Source of the DNA: Pseudoruegeria sp. SHC-113
Lineage (GTDB): Bacteria; Pseudomonadota; Alphaproteobacteria; Rhodobacterales; Rhodobacteraceae
Length of the DNA: 64,000 nucleotides
NCBI RefSeq assembly: GCF_025376885.1
Contig: NZ_JAHUBR010000001.1
Coordinates: forward strand, 2,666,001 to 2,730,000
Reading direction: 5' to 3'
Positions 28,671 through 36,899 of the stretch are shown one piece after another (position 1 is the first letter of the stretch; each line of letters begins with the position of its first letter). The translations under genes and the position numbers were made by a program. The notes below the pieces were generated by a model, which was not told the origin of the DNA, searched no databases, and saw nothing but the letters and a program-made list of their open reading frames with translations.

Positions 28671-28790
28671 CCAAAAAAATAGGGCCACTGCGGCCCGCAA
28701 GGTTACGCGAGGCTCCTCCTCCTCCCTTTGGGCCCGCGTGATAACGAACGGCGATGCCCCCTCCTCCTCCCTGGGCATCGCCGTTTTTTT
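28671..28790 (+). ncRNA. CcsR-like sRNA module 6 (two hairpins, ends in terminator)
   Basis: The linker has a small hairpin gggccactgcggccc (28682-28696). Hairpin a 28702-28745 (gttacgcg / cgcgtgataac, motif 28718-28726), hairpin b 28747-28785 (motif 28763-28771) followed by a T-run. Motif spacing 45. It closes the array. Confidence 0.85.
28747..28790 (+). terminator. Intrinsic terminator of the ccaF1-sRNA operon
   Basis: 13-bp perfect stem aacggcgatgccc / gggcatcgccgtt with CCTCCTCCC in the loop and seven T (28784-28790). It doubles as the last sRNA hairpin. Confidence 0.92.
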
Positions 28791-28932
28791 CTGCCCGATC
28801 GCCAGATGCATCCGTCCAGCCGCGCCGCTCTGCAGGCGGCGTCTGGCGCTGGACGCGGCGCGGGCCGCGCGCTACCCCTTGTGCAAACATGCCTGCAGCG
28901 CCTGCGCGCGCCGCCCAGAAAGGGAAGATACC

Positions 28933-30393
28933 ATGAGCCTCAGCCTGTCCGATCCGAGCCTGCTGCGCGAAGCCGCCTGCGTGGGCGGCACCTGGATTGC
29001 CGCCGAAGGGCGCGACGCGACCGAGGTCCGCAACCCCTCCACCGGCGCGCTGATCGGCAAGATGCCCGAGCTGACGCAGGCCGAGGTGAGCACCGCCATC
29101 GAGGCCGCGCAGGCCGCCCAGAAGGCCTGGGCCGCGCGCACCGCGCTGGAGCGCGCCGACATCCTGATGGAATGGTTCCGCCTGATGATGGCCAACCAGG
29201 AGGATCTGGGCCGCATCCTGACCGCCGAACAGGGTAAGCCGCTGGCCGAGGCCAAGGGCGAGATCGCCTATGGCGCGAGCTTCATTCGCTGGTTCGCCGA
29301 GGAAGCCCGCCGCATGTATGGCGAGATCATCCCCGGCCACCAGCCCGACAAGCGCCTTCTGGTGATGCGCCAGCCCATCGGCGTGGTGGCAGCGATCACG
29401 CCGTGGAACTTCCCCAACGCGATGATCACCCGCAAGGCTGGCCCCGCGCTCGCCGCGGGCTGCGCCATGGTGCTGAAACCCGCCGAACAGACGCCCTTCT
29501 CTGCCGTGGCACTGGCCATTCTGGCCGAAAGGGCCGGGATCCCGGCCGGGCTCTTCTCCGTTGTCACCGGCGATGGCCCGACCGTGGGCAAGGTGATGAC
29601 GGACAGCCCCGTGGTGCGCAAGCTCACCTTCACCGGCTCCACCGAAGTGGGCGCGATCCTCTATGCGCAATGCGCACCGACGATCAAGAAGCTGGGGCTG
29701 GAGCTGGGTGGCAACGCGCCCTTCATCGTCTTTGACGACGCCGATGTGGACTCTGCCGTGGAAGGCGCGGTGATCGCGAAATTCCGCAACAATGGCCAGA
29801 CCTGCGTTTGCGCCAACCGCATTTACGTGCAGGCCGGCGTCTATGACGCTTTCGCCGAGAAGCTCGCCGCCAAGATTGCCACCCTGAAAACCGGCGACGG
29901 CTTCGAGGAAGGCGTCACCTTCGGCCCGCTCATCGATGAGGACGGGCTGGCCAAGGTGGAAGACCACGTGGAAGACGCCAAATCCAAGGGCGCGCAGGTG
30001 ATCCTTGGCGGCGCGCGTCATGAAAAGGGCGGCACCTTCTATCAGCCGACGATCCTCACCGGGGTCACCAGTGCGATGAAGGTGACGACCGAGGAAACCT
30101 TCGGCCCCGTCGCCCCCCTGTTCCGGTTTGAGAGCGAAGAGGAGGTCATCAAGGCGGCCAATGACACCGAATTCGGCCTCGCCTCCTACATCTACGCGCG
30201 TGACGTGGCGCGGATCTTCCGCGTGTCCGAAGCGCTGGACTACGGGATGGTGGGCGTGAACACCGGGCTTGTCTCCACCACCGAAGCGCCCTTTGGCGGG
30301 GTCAAATCCTCGGGCCTCGGGCGCGAAGGCAGCCGCCACGGGCTCGATGATTTCACGGAGATCAAATACGTCTGCCTCGGCGGGATCGCCTGA
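28933..30393 (+). CDS. gabD: NADP-dependent succinate-semialdehyde dehydrogenase
   Basis: 486 residues from ATG 28933, with agggaag as SD 6-12 bases upstream; the frame is open further upstream through the sRNA array but that is not coding. Aldehyde dehydrogenase that oxidises succinate semialdehyde to succinate. Visible: ITPWNFP, KPAEQTPFSA, FTGSTEVG, catalytic Glu in ELGGNAPFIVF, catalytic Cys in NNGQTCVCANR (the CVC pair is typical of GabD), and PFGGVKSSGLGREGSRHG. The next gene starts within its stop codon. Confidence 0.93.
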   Translation: MSLSLSDPSLLREAACVGGTWIAAEGRDATEVRNPSTGALIGKMPELTQAEVSTAIEAAQAAQKAWAARTALERADILMEWFRLMMANQEDLGRILTAEQGKPLAEAKGEIAYGASFIRWFAEEARRMYGEIIPGHQPDKRLLVMRQPIGVVAAITPWNFPNAMITRKAGPALAAGCAMVLKPAEQTPFSAVALAILAERAGIPAGLFSVVTGDGPTVGKVMTDSPVVRKLTFTGSTEVGAILYAQCAPTIKKLGLELGGNAPFIVFDDADVDSAVEGAVIAKFRNNGQTCVCANRIYVQAGVYDAFAEKLAAKIATLKTGDGFEEGVTFGPLIDEDGLAKVEDHVEDAKSKGAQVILGGARHEKGGTFYQPTILTGVTSAMKVTTEETFGPVAPLFRFESEEEVIKAANDTEFGLASYIYARDVARIFRVSEALDYGMVGVNTGLVSTTEAPFGGVKSSGLGREGSRHGLDDFTEIKYVCLGGIA

Positions 30394-31166
30394 TGGGCGC
30401 GCCGGTGAATGCCTTCAAGGCCCGGCTGGCGGCAGGGGAACGGCAGATCGGCTGCTGGCTGAGCCTTGCCAACCCCTATTCGGCCGAGCTGATGGCCGCC
30501 ACCGGCTTTGATTGCCTCGTCATCGACGGCGAGCACGCGCCCAACGATCTGCGCACCACATTGGCGCAGCTTCAGGCGCTCGCGGGCACCGGGGTGGAGC
30601 CCGTTGTCCGCCTCACGGCGGGCGAGCCGTGGATGATCAAGATGGCGCTCGACATCGGCGCGCAATCGCTGCTGATCCCGATGGTGGACACCGCCGAACA
30701 GGCCCGCGCCCTCGTCGCCGCCACGCGGTTTCCGCCCGAGGGCATCCGCGGTGTCGGCTATGCGGTGGCCCGGACGGCAGGTTTCGGGGGCAACCCCAGC
30801 TATGGGCAGACCGCCAACCGCGAGATCTGCCTTTTCGTGCAGGTCGAAAGCCGCGAAGGCCTCGCCAATCTCGATGCGATTTTAGCGGTGGAAGGGGTGG
30901 ACGGCGTATTCATCGGCCCCGCCGATCTGGCCGCGAGCCTTGGGCACCTCGGCAATGGCACCCATCCCGAGGTCACGGGCGCGATCGACGATGCCATCAC
31001 CCGCATCGCGGCCAGCGGCAAGACGCCGGGGATCATCTGCTTCGATCTGGAACGCGCCGCGCATTACCTGCAGCTTGGTGCCCGTTTCGTGGCGGTGGGG
31101 GCGGATATGGCGATCCTCGCCAGCGCCGCCCGCAGCCTTTCTGCGAAAGCGAAAGCGTTGCCATAA
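30393..31166 (+). CDS. HpcH/HpaI family class II aldolase
   Basis: 257 residues; ATG overlaps the gabD stop by one base (TGATG). TIM-barrel metal aldolase family of 4-hydroxy-2-oxoheptanedioate and 2-dehydro-3-deoxy-glucarate aldolases. Motifs: IGCWLSLANPYSAELMAATGFDCLVIDGEHAP split as two strands, VRLTAGEPWMIKMALDIGAQSLLIPMV, the Arg loop GIRGVGYAVARTAGFG, VQVESREGLAN (metal Glu) and FIGPADLAASLG (metal Asp). HpaI yields pyruvate and succinate semialdehyde in homoprotocatechuate breakdown, so coupling to gabD would channel the aldehyde to succinate. The substrate here is not proven. Confidence 0.88.
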   Translation: MGAPVNAFKARLAAGERQIGCWLSLANPYSAELMAATGFDCLVIDGEHAPNDLRTTLAQLQALAGTGVEPVVRLTAGEPWMIKMALDIGAQSLLIPMVDTAEQARALVAATRFPPEGIRGVGYAVARTAGFGGNPSYGQTANREICLFVQVESREGLANLDAILAVEGVDGVFIGPADLAASLGHLGNGTHPEVTGAIDDAITRIAASGKTPGIICFDLERAAHYLQLGARFVAVGADMAILASAARSLSAKAKALP

Positions 31167-31190
31167 AAAGGGGGGCCGGCAGCCCCCCTT
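31165..31190. terminator. Bidirectional terminator between aldolase and VWA-barrel genes
   Basis: Stem gggggg (31170-31175) / cccccc (31183-31188). On the minus strand it is followed by a run of five T (complement of 31165-31169), serving the VWA gene; on the plus strand the T-run is short (ttcct). Confidence 0.75.
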
Positions 31191-31212
31191 CCTGCAGCAG
31201 ACTCCTGCCAGG

Positions 31213-33021
31213 TCAGAAGCGCATGCGCAGCCCGGCCGTCAGGGCGTGCTGATCCGAATTTCCGGAGAAGCGGCCTTCGTAGTTGGCAAAGAGATGGCTG
31301 GTGCTGTTCAGGACGACCCCGCCTTCGATAACCACTTCCAGCCGGTTCTGATCGATGTTCTCGATGGTGGCGAAGGAGGCCCCGCCGTTCAGCGGCACCG
31401 TCTGGAAGGTATTGCTGAAGCTGCGCGCTCCGGCGATTTCAACCGATCCGAAATAGAGGTTGTCGCCCCGCGTCCGGCTGGTGGCAACACGCAGGCCGAG
31501 CCGCCCGTAGCCGCTGTCTTCGTCAAAGCTGGCCACGGTCGCGCCGCCGTTGGACTCCACGTAACCGTCCACCTCGTATTTCTCCCAGCCAAGTGCGGCG
31601 AAGGGGATCAACTGGTAAGACCCATCGTGAACGCCCGGATTCGTCATCCGCTTCGGCATCCGGCGGCCCACTTCAATTTCGGCCTGGTAGGATTTCCCAT
31701 CGGTCTTGCCCACGAAGCTCGAGCCACCCGCAACGCGGGTGTTCTCGTAGTCATAGGTGCCGAACTGCAGATCCGCGATCCCGTAGAAGCCCGCGCGGTT
31801 CTCATAGACGGCGTAGAGCTCCAGCATGTAGTTGCGCGTATCCAGCGAGGAATCCGTGCCGGAAAGATCGGTGTTGAAATTGTTGTAGGCCACCGAGGCA
31901 CCGTAGCGCAGCATGGAGACCTCGCCCTCGCCAAGCACGTCGCTCGACAGGGATCGCGTGTGATCGACGCCGATCAGAATGCCACCGCCCGAGTAATCCA
32001 GCTCGGCACTGGCACCAAACCCGTCGTAGTCACCGCTGTACCCGGTGACCTGCGCATAGCCCCGGAAACCTTCGATGCCCAGCATGTCATCAAAGACCTG
32101 TGCGTTCGAAGACACGTCGATGGAGCCCCCCGTCGGGTAGTAGGTGTCGGACGCAAGCGCCATGCGCCGGGTGGCGCTGTGATGCGTGCGCGAAATCACA
32201 GAGGCCGTGTCCCGATACTGGTTCAGCGGCAGGGTCAGCCCGCCCGTCCCAACAGCGGAGACAAACACGCAGGAGGAGACGGCTTCGGCAAAAGCGATCG
32301 CGGAGTCACCGCCAGCCCGCAGAAAATCCAGGTCCCCGACACATCCGTTGGGCGTTGAAAAGGCAAGCTGGATGTAATCGGCATCCGTGGTGCCGACGCC
32401 GCTTGTCGATCCCAGAGGTGTCACGACAAAGCTCGACCCGTCCTGCACGAATGCGTCTGTGTCGCTGGAACCGAGAGCAAAGTCGCCGTTGACGTCCACG
32501 ATGTCGGCGTTGACGATGGAGACGAGCGTCACATTGGCGGCGTTCAGGTCAGCCGAAATCGAGCCGAACGTCAGCGCGGCATCACCGATATCCCGGTCTT
32601 CATCCGTCACCAGAACGAAGGTTGTCGTGGCGCCCGAGGTCAGCGTGAAGTTGTTCAGAACATAGTCGATAGCAGCATAGCCATCCTCGAAGCCACCTGA
32701 CAACACTAGGTTCCCCGTGGCTGTTCCAAAGTCCGCGGCACTGCCCAGATCGCCGCCGCCCACCGGCAGGGTGCGGCCGAAGTTGCCCGAGCCGCCGCCG
32801 CCGTAGCCAGCCAGGCCGTAGTTTCGGTTCACGACCCCTGCCGCCGCAAGATCGGCATCAAGCGCTGTGACGAAACCGGGAAGGAACGCATGTTCGCCTC
32901 CCATCGATCCGGACTCGTCAACGATGAAGACAACGTCAGCCGATTGCGCGAAAGCAGTCGATCCGATGCAGATCGCGCCTGTCGTAATTTGACAAATTTT
33001 CAAGAGTGCCGTGCCACGCAT
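31213..33021 (-). CDS. Secreted VWA-domain protein with C-terminal outer-membrane beta-barrel (autotransporter-like)
   Basis: 602 residues. Signal peptide 1-26 (cleavage after AFAQ). A VWA domain starts at once: MIDAS DESGS at 35-39, TTTFVLVTDEDRD around 135-147. The middle (about 200-300) has three Cys. Residues about 310-602 alternate polar/hydrophobic as a beta-barrel (YGASVAYNNFN, YMLELYAVYENRAGFYGIADLQFG, YGRLGLRVATSRTR) and end HALTAGLRMRF with the terminal Phe used by BAM. This arrangement, VWA passenger plus barrel in one chain, suggests a type V-like surface adhesin. Ligand unknown. The gene stands alone with a long upstream region. Confidence 0.8.
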   Translation of the reverse strand: MRGTALLKICQITTGAICIGSTAFAQSADVVFIVDESGSMGGEHAFLPGFVTALDADLAAAGVVNRNYGLAGYGGGGSGNFGRTLPVGGGDLGSAADFGTATGNLVLSGGFEDGYAAIDYVLNNFTLTSGATTTFVLVTDEDRDIGDAALTFGSISADLNAANVTLVSIVNADIVDVNGDFALGSSDTDAFVQDGSSFVVTPLGSTSGVGTTDADYIQLAFSTPNGCVGDLDFLRAGGDSAIAFAEAVSSCVFVSAVGTGGLTLPLNQYRDTASVISRTHHSATRRMALASDTYYPTGGSIDVSSNAQVFDDMLGIEGFRGYAQVTGYSGDYDGFGASAELDYSGGGILIGVDHTRSLSSDVLGEGEVSMLRYGASVAYNNFNTDLSGTDSSLDTRNYMLELYAVYENRAGFYGIADLQFGTYDYENTRVAGGSSFVGKTDGKSYQAEIEVGRRMPKRMTNPGVHDGSYQLIPFAALGWEKYEVDGYVESNGGATVASFDEDSGYGRLGLRVATSRTRGDNLYFGSVEIAGARSFSNTFQTVPLNGGASFATIENIDQNRLEVVIEGGVVLNSTSHLFANYEGRFSGNSDQHALTAGLRMRF

Positions 33022-33486
33022 AGGGAACCTCGTGAGAACTGGTGGTATTCGTTGAATTCAATACCCCAATCGTAACACCCCAAGCTGACGCTAGGTCAAT
33101 AAACTGCGCCACGCGCGCCAAAACGCGGATGCCCTGTGGCAAATCCCCACCACAACCCCTTATTTCATTGAGTCTGATACGTTTTCCCAAGGCCGGCGAA
33201 CGCCCGACTACACTGTTAACGAAAGGTTAACGCTATCAGGATCAATCCTGAAATGCATTCCATTTTGGAATACCTGAATGCGGTGCCCTTCCCGCACAGC
33301 GCGCCAAGACGCTTGAGTCTTGCCGCCACAGGGCCGCCGCCGGCCAATCGAATGGCCAGGCTTGGCAGGAACCAAAAACGATTGATCAAAGCCCGAACAA
33401 AGGCCCGCAGCCACGGCGAAACAGGCGCAGACCGCACCCGGCGGCCTGCGTTTCGACCTCATCACCCCGGGGGTGCCAAACGCCGA
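33022..33486 (-). promoter_or_regulatory. 465-bp upstream region with palindrome and direct repeats
   Basis: It separates the VWA-barrel gene start from the thyX stop. Near the VWA gene, ggtatt-N10-aatacc (33044-33065) encloses a second palindrome ttgaattcaa (33052-33061), a possible operator. Further up are two gttaacg words in direct repeat (33214-33220, 33225-33231 region) and gcattccattttggaata. An 85-codon open frame (33208-33465, minus) lacks an SD and family features, so it is not called. Confidence 0.4.
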
Positions 33487-34392
33487 TTACTTCAGGAGCG
33501 CCTCGAACTCGCGCCACTCGCCCTTGCTCATGCCCGAGCTTTCCTGCGTCACGGGCTCACCCGCGAGCATCCGGCGCAGCGCGTCCAGCGCCTTGGCCGA
33601 AAGCGTCGCCCCGCCCATGCGGTAGTCCTCGAAGGCGGCATAGGCGAAGGGCACCCAATCGGCCACGACCTTGCAGATCTCCTCGGCATAGACGCGGATC
33701 TCGTATTGCGCATGGGCATCGGCGCGCAGGCGCAGAAAGTGGAAGAGGTTGTGGAGATCCACCTTCCAGTACCATTGCGTGTAAATGTTGGCCGGCAGGT
33801 TCATGCGGGCAAGCTCCCGCGCCAGCCCCTGCTGGCCCTCCTGCCCGATCATCTCCTCGTAGTGATCATAGCAGCGCGCCGCGTCGCCCTTGAGAAACTC
33901 CAGCACCCGCGCGGCCTCTTCGCCCGAAAGCGCTTCGCCCCGGCCCTGATTGTTGATCACCGATTGCGCGGCGAGTTGTTCGGGCTGCGGAATGTAGAAC
34001 TCGCGGTCCAGAATGGAGTAGCGCGCGGAGTATTCGTTCACATTGGCGGTGCGGTGACGGATCCACTGGCGCGCCACGAAGACGGGCAGTTTCACGTGCA
34101 GCTTGATCTCGCACATCTCGAACGGTGTTGAGTGCCAGTGCCGCATCAGGTAGCGGATCAGCCCCTCGTCGTTGGAGACCGATTTCGTGCCCTTGCCATA
34201 AGAGACCCGCGCCGCCTGCGTGATCGCGTTGTCGTCGCCCATATAATCGATCACCCGGATGAAGCCGTGATCGAGCACAGGGTAAGCGGTGTAGAGATGG
34301 GCCTCCATGCCGTCGGAAACAGCGCGCAACGTCTGGCGCGGCGTGGCGCGCAGGGCGTCGATTTCTTCCTGTTGCTCGGGCGTCAGCGGCAT
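33487..34392 (-). CDS. thyX: Flavin-dependent thymidylate synthase ThyX
   Basis: 301 residues from ATG 34392, preceded by a gaggag SD; the ATG 51 codons upstream adds an unlikely leader. Makes dTMP from dUMP with FAD, NADPH and methylene-THF. The ThyX signature [14 protein letters not shown] carries the RHR...S dUMP/FAD contacts. Other conserved parts: [24 protein letters not shown] split by helix turns, [22 protein letters not shown] and [12 protein letters not shown]. Confidence 0.97.
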   Translation of the reverse strand: MPLTPEQQEEIDALRATPRQTLRAVSDGMEAHLYTAYPVLDHGFIRVIDYMGDDNAITQAARVSYGKGTKSVSNDEGLIRYLMRHWHSTPFEMCEIKLHVKLPVFVARQWIRHRTANVNEYSARYSILDREFYIPQPEQLAAQSVINNQGRGEALSGEEAARVLEFLKGDAARCYDHYEEMIGQEGQQGLARELARMNLPANIYTQWYWKVDLHNLFHFLRLRADAHAQYEIRVYAEEICKVVADWVPFAYAAFEDYRMGGATLSAKALDALRRMLAGEPVTQESSGMSKGEWREFEALLK

Positions 34393-34599
34393 CGGGGGCT
34401 CCTCAAGGGTGGTGACTCGTGTGGCACTATATCTGGCGGGAGCAGGCAGGGAAACCACAGGATGAGGTGGCACCACCAGAGGGTGAATTTGCCACAGACG
34501 AAAGGCGATTGCGAACCTTTGGCACGCGGGCGTTGACTTGCGCAACTCAGCCTCAATACTCCTTGGCCAACGAGGCAGCAGTCAAAAAAGATAAAAGAC

Positions 34600-35526
34600 A
34601 TGGCACATTACAGGGCAAACCTGATCCTTGCCACCGCATGCGTGGCATTGGCCGCCTGCTCTGGCGGCACCGCAGACACCGACAGTCCCGACGACACCTT
34701 CACCGGAGAAGGCTTCCTACTGGCCGGTACGGAAGAGGCCTTCGCGGGCCAAAGCATCCTGCGCTACGATGGCGACGCGGAAGTATCCACCGTCAGCTAC
34801 AACGCCGCCGCCGATACGTTCTTCGTCGACAACCTGCCCTTTGACGGTGATGGCGTCTACGATCGCGACGATGTCGTGGCCTCGCTCAACGGCTTCAACG
34901 TCTACGAGAACAACAACCTCACCGAACGCCGTGCCTACAAAGCGCTTCACGGCCAAAGCACCTCGGGCCAAACAAGCGTGTCCATCATCCGCACCGGCAG
35001 CTACGCCGGGTATGGTTTTGGCGGTTTCGTCTACGCCCGCAACGGCCGCGTTCAGCTACCAAGCACAGGTCAGGCCACCTTCACCGGCCAATATGCCGGC
35101 ACACGCGTGTTCGACGGCCGCGCCGGGCAGCAATACACGACCGGCACTGCCGTGCTTGAAGTGGATTTCTCCGATTTCGCGGCCACAAACGCCGTGGAAG
35201 GCGCGATCTTCAACCGCCAGGTCTTCGACACCAACGGCAATCCTGTTGCCTTGCTGGAAAGCGATGGTGTGACCACTTACACCTTGCCGACGCTCGTGCT
35301 GGCCACCGGTTCGATCACCAACGCCGGCGAAATTGTCGGCGAGGTCGCCAGCGAACGCGCACCGACAGGCAGCACGACGACCTCAACTTTTGAAAGCGGC
35401 AGCTACTACGCCGTGATCGCAGGTGACAACGCCGAGGAAATCGCAGGTGTGATCGTGGTGACCTCCACCGAGCCGGAAACCAGCGATGGCGTGCTCGAAA
35501 CCGGCGGTTTCTTCGTCTACGACTGA
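34600..35526 (+). CDS. Slam-type surface lipoprotein candidate (transferrin-binding-protein-like barrel)
   Basis: 308 residues. Lipoprotein signal with lipobox LAAC, Cys20. The mature part is Gly/Thr/Ser/Tyr-rich beta structure. The C-terminal half has the pattern GQATFTGQYAGTRVFDGRAG, LEVDFSDFAATNAVEG, SGSYYAVIAGDNAEEIAGVIVV and the end GGFFVYD. This resembles the small C-lobe barrel of TbpB-like and other Slam-exported lipoproteins (GxAxYxGxYxG and the ...G.F.A...EE..G......... pattern). The next gene, one base after its stop, is a Slam-like protein, which is the usual partner arrangement. Ligand (iron carrier, haem, other) is unknown. Confidence 0.75.
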   Translation: MAHYRANLILATACVALAACSGGTADTDSPDDTFTGEGFLLAGTEEAFAGQSILRYDGDAEVSTVSYNAAADTFFVDNLPFDGDGVYDRDDVVASLNGFNVYENNNLTERRAYKALHGQSTSGQTSVSIIRTGSYAGYGFGGFVYARNGRVQLPSTGQATFTGQYAGTRVFDGRAGQQYTTGTAVLEVDFSDFAATNAVEGAIFNRQVFDTNGNPVALLESDGVTTYTLPTLVLATGSITNAGEIVGEVASERAPTGSTTTSTFESGSYYAVIAGDNAEEIAGVIVVTSTEPETSDGVLETGGFFVYD

Positions 35527-35527
35527 C

Positions 35528-36886
35528 ATGGCCCGCCGCGCGCCTCTCCTCGCCGCGCTGGCCTTCTGGCTTTGCGCGGCCCTGCCCGTTTCGGCGCAGA
35601 CATTGCGCGTGGATGCCGAAGACGGCCCCCGCGCGGCTTTCACCCTGCTGTTCAACGGCTACCCGCAGGCCGCAGCGGAGCTTTCGCGCGCCTTGATCCA
35701 GCGCGATCCGGGCGATCTAGAAGCGCATCTTGCACTATCGCGGGCGGAGCGGGTGCTGGGAAATTTCGACAGGGCCACCGAGGCCGGCAAGGCGGCCTGG
35801 GCGCTCGCCGAGACCGGAGAGGAGCGCTTTGCCGCCGCGCTTGTCACGGCGCAGGCGCTTTCGTCGGATGGCAAACGCACCCGCGCGATGCTCTGGCTGC
35901 GCCGCGCCGCGCAGGAAGCCCCCGATGAGGCGCGCAAGGCGCAGGCGATGCGCGATTTCCGCTACGTGCGCGGGCGCAACCCCTTCGCCACCAAGCTCTC
36001 CTTCACCTCGCGCCCCTCTTCCAACATCAACAATGGCTCCAAATCCGACACGCTGATCATCGACGGCCTGCCCTTCGTGATCAGCGGCGACGCCCGCGCG
36101 CTCTCGGGGCTTGAAGTCGTGCTCGGCGGCAGCACCGCTTACACCAAGCGGGTGTCCGAAAACCGCCTGCTGCGCTTCGGTGTGCGGTTTGAAACGCGGC
36201 ACTATGCGCTCTCCTCCGACGCACAGAAACAGGCGCCGGATCAGTCGGCCTCCGATTTCAGCTATAGCGAGATCGAATTCACCCTCGGCGCCACCCAGCT
36301 GCGCGATCCGCGCCTCGGCATCACCGATCTGAGCCTCGATGCGGGCCGGGCGTGGTATGGCGGCAGCCCGCTCGCCAATTTCTTCCGCGGCACGGTGGAG
36401 CACCGCCAGCGGCTCGGCCAAAGCGTGACGGGCACCTATTCCGTCTCGCTCACGCGCCAGTTGCGGCTCGACAGCAGCACGCAGGATTCCACCGACATCT
36501 TCGCGCTTGGCACATGGGCCATGACGCAAGCGAGCGGCGGCGTACTGGGCTGGAGCCTAGGCGCGCGTGACATGCATTCGGACTCCGCAGCCATCGCCCA
36601 TAATGCGCTTCTTGCCGGGATCAGCTACCAGCCCGAGGCCGAGATCTTCGGCACCCGCAGCGTCATCGCGCTGGATCTGGAGCGGCGCGATTACGACAAG
36701 CCGCTTTTCGGCACCATGCGCGAGGATACGAAAACCCGCCTCGGCGTGACCTTCTTTCTGAACGGCATGGAGTATTATGGCTTCGCGCCCACGCTCAACA
36801 TGTCCTATACCCGCACCAAATCGAATATCTCGCTCTACGACACCGAGGAAATCGGCGTGAACCTCGGGCTGAGATCCACGTTCTGA
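35528..36886 (+). CDS. Surface lipoprotein assembly modifier (Slam, DUF560) family protein
   Basis: 452 residues from ATG 35528. Signal peptide to about residue 24 (LPVSAQ). An N-terminal TPR-like periplasmic domain (about 30-155: GYPQAAAELSRALIQRDPGD, LEAHLALSRAERVLG) precedes a beta-barrel from about 170. The segment FTSRPSSNINNGS matches the P-x-SNIN-N signature at the start of Slam barrels; strands continue to the terminal Phe (GVNLGLRSTF). Slam proteins move lipoproteins to the cell surface. It follows the lipoprotein gene with a one-base gap, so the two form an operon. Confidence 0.82.
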   Translation: MARRAPLLAALAFWLCAALPVSAQTLRVDAEDGPRAAFTLLFNGYPQAAAELSRALIQRDPGDLEAHLALSRAERVLGNFDRATEAGKAAWALAETGEERFAAALVTAQALSSDGKRTRAMLWLRRAAQEAPDEARKAQAMRDFRYVRGRNPFATKLSFTSRPSSNINNGSKSDTLIIDGLPFVISGDARALSGLEVVLGGSTAYTKRVSENRLLRFGVRFETRHYALSSDAQKQAPDQSASDFSYSEIEFTLGATQLRDPRLGITDLSLDAGRAWYGGSPLANFFRGTVEHRQRLGQSVTGTYSVSLTRQLRLDSSTQDSTDIFALGTWAMTQASGGVLGWSLGARDMHSDSAAIAHNALLAGISYQPEAEIFGTRSVIALDLERRDYDKPLFGTMREDTKTRLGVTFFLNGMEYYGFAPTLNMSYTRTKSNISLYDTEEIGVNLGLRSTF

Positions 36887-36899
36887 GTGCAAGGGCCCC

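Noticed and set aside
28120-28790. Regularly spaced repeats suggested a CRISPR array
   Set aside because: The constant unit is only 9 bp and lies in hairpin loops; the flanking parts pair with each other instead of being spacers, and no cas genes are near.
28510-30339. 609-codon open frame on the minus strand across gabD and the hairpin array
   Set aside because: It is antisense to a clear aldehyde dehydrogenase, composition is typical of a GC-rich shadow frame, and it runs through non-coding hairpins.
33208-33465. 85-codon minus-strand frame between thyX and the VWA gene
   Set aside because: Hydrophobic start looks like a signal peptide, but there is no SD and the rest shows no protein-like pattern.
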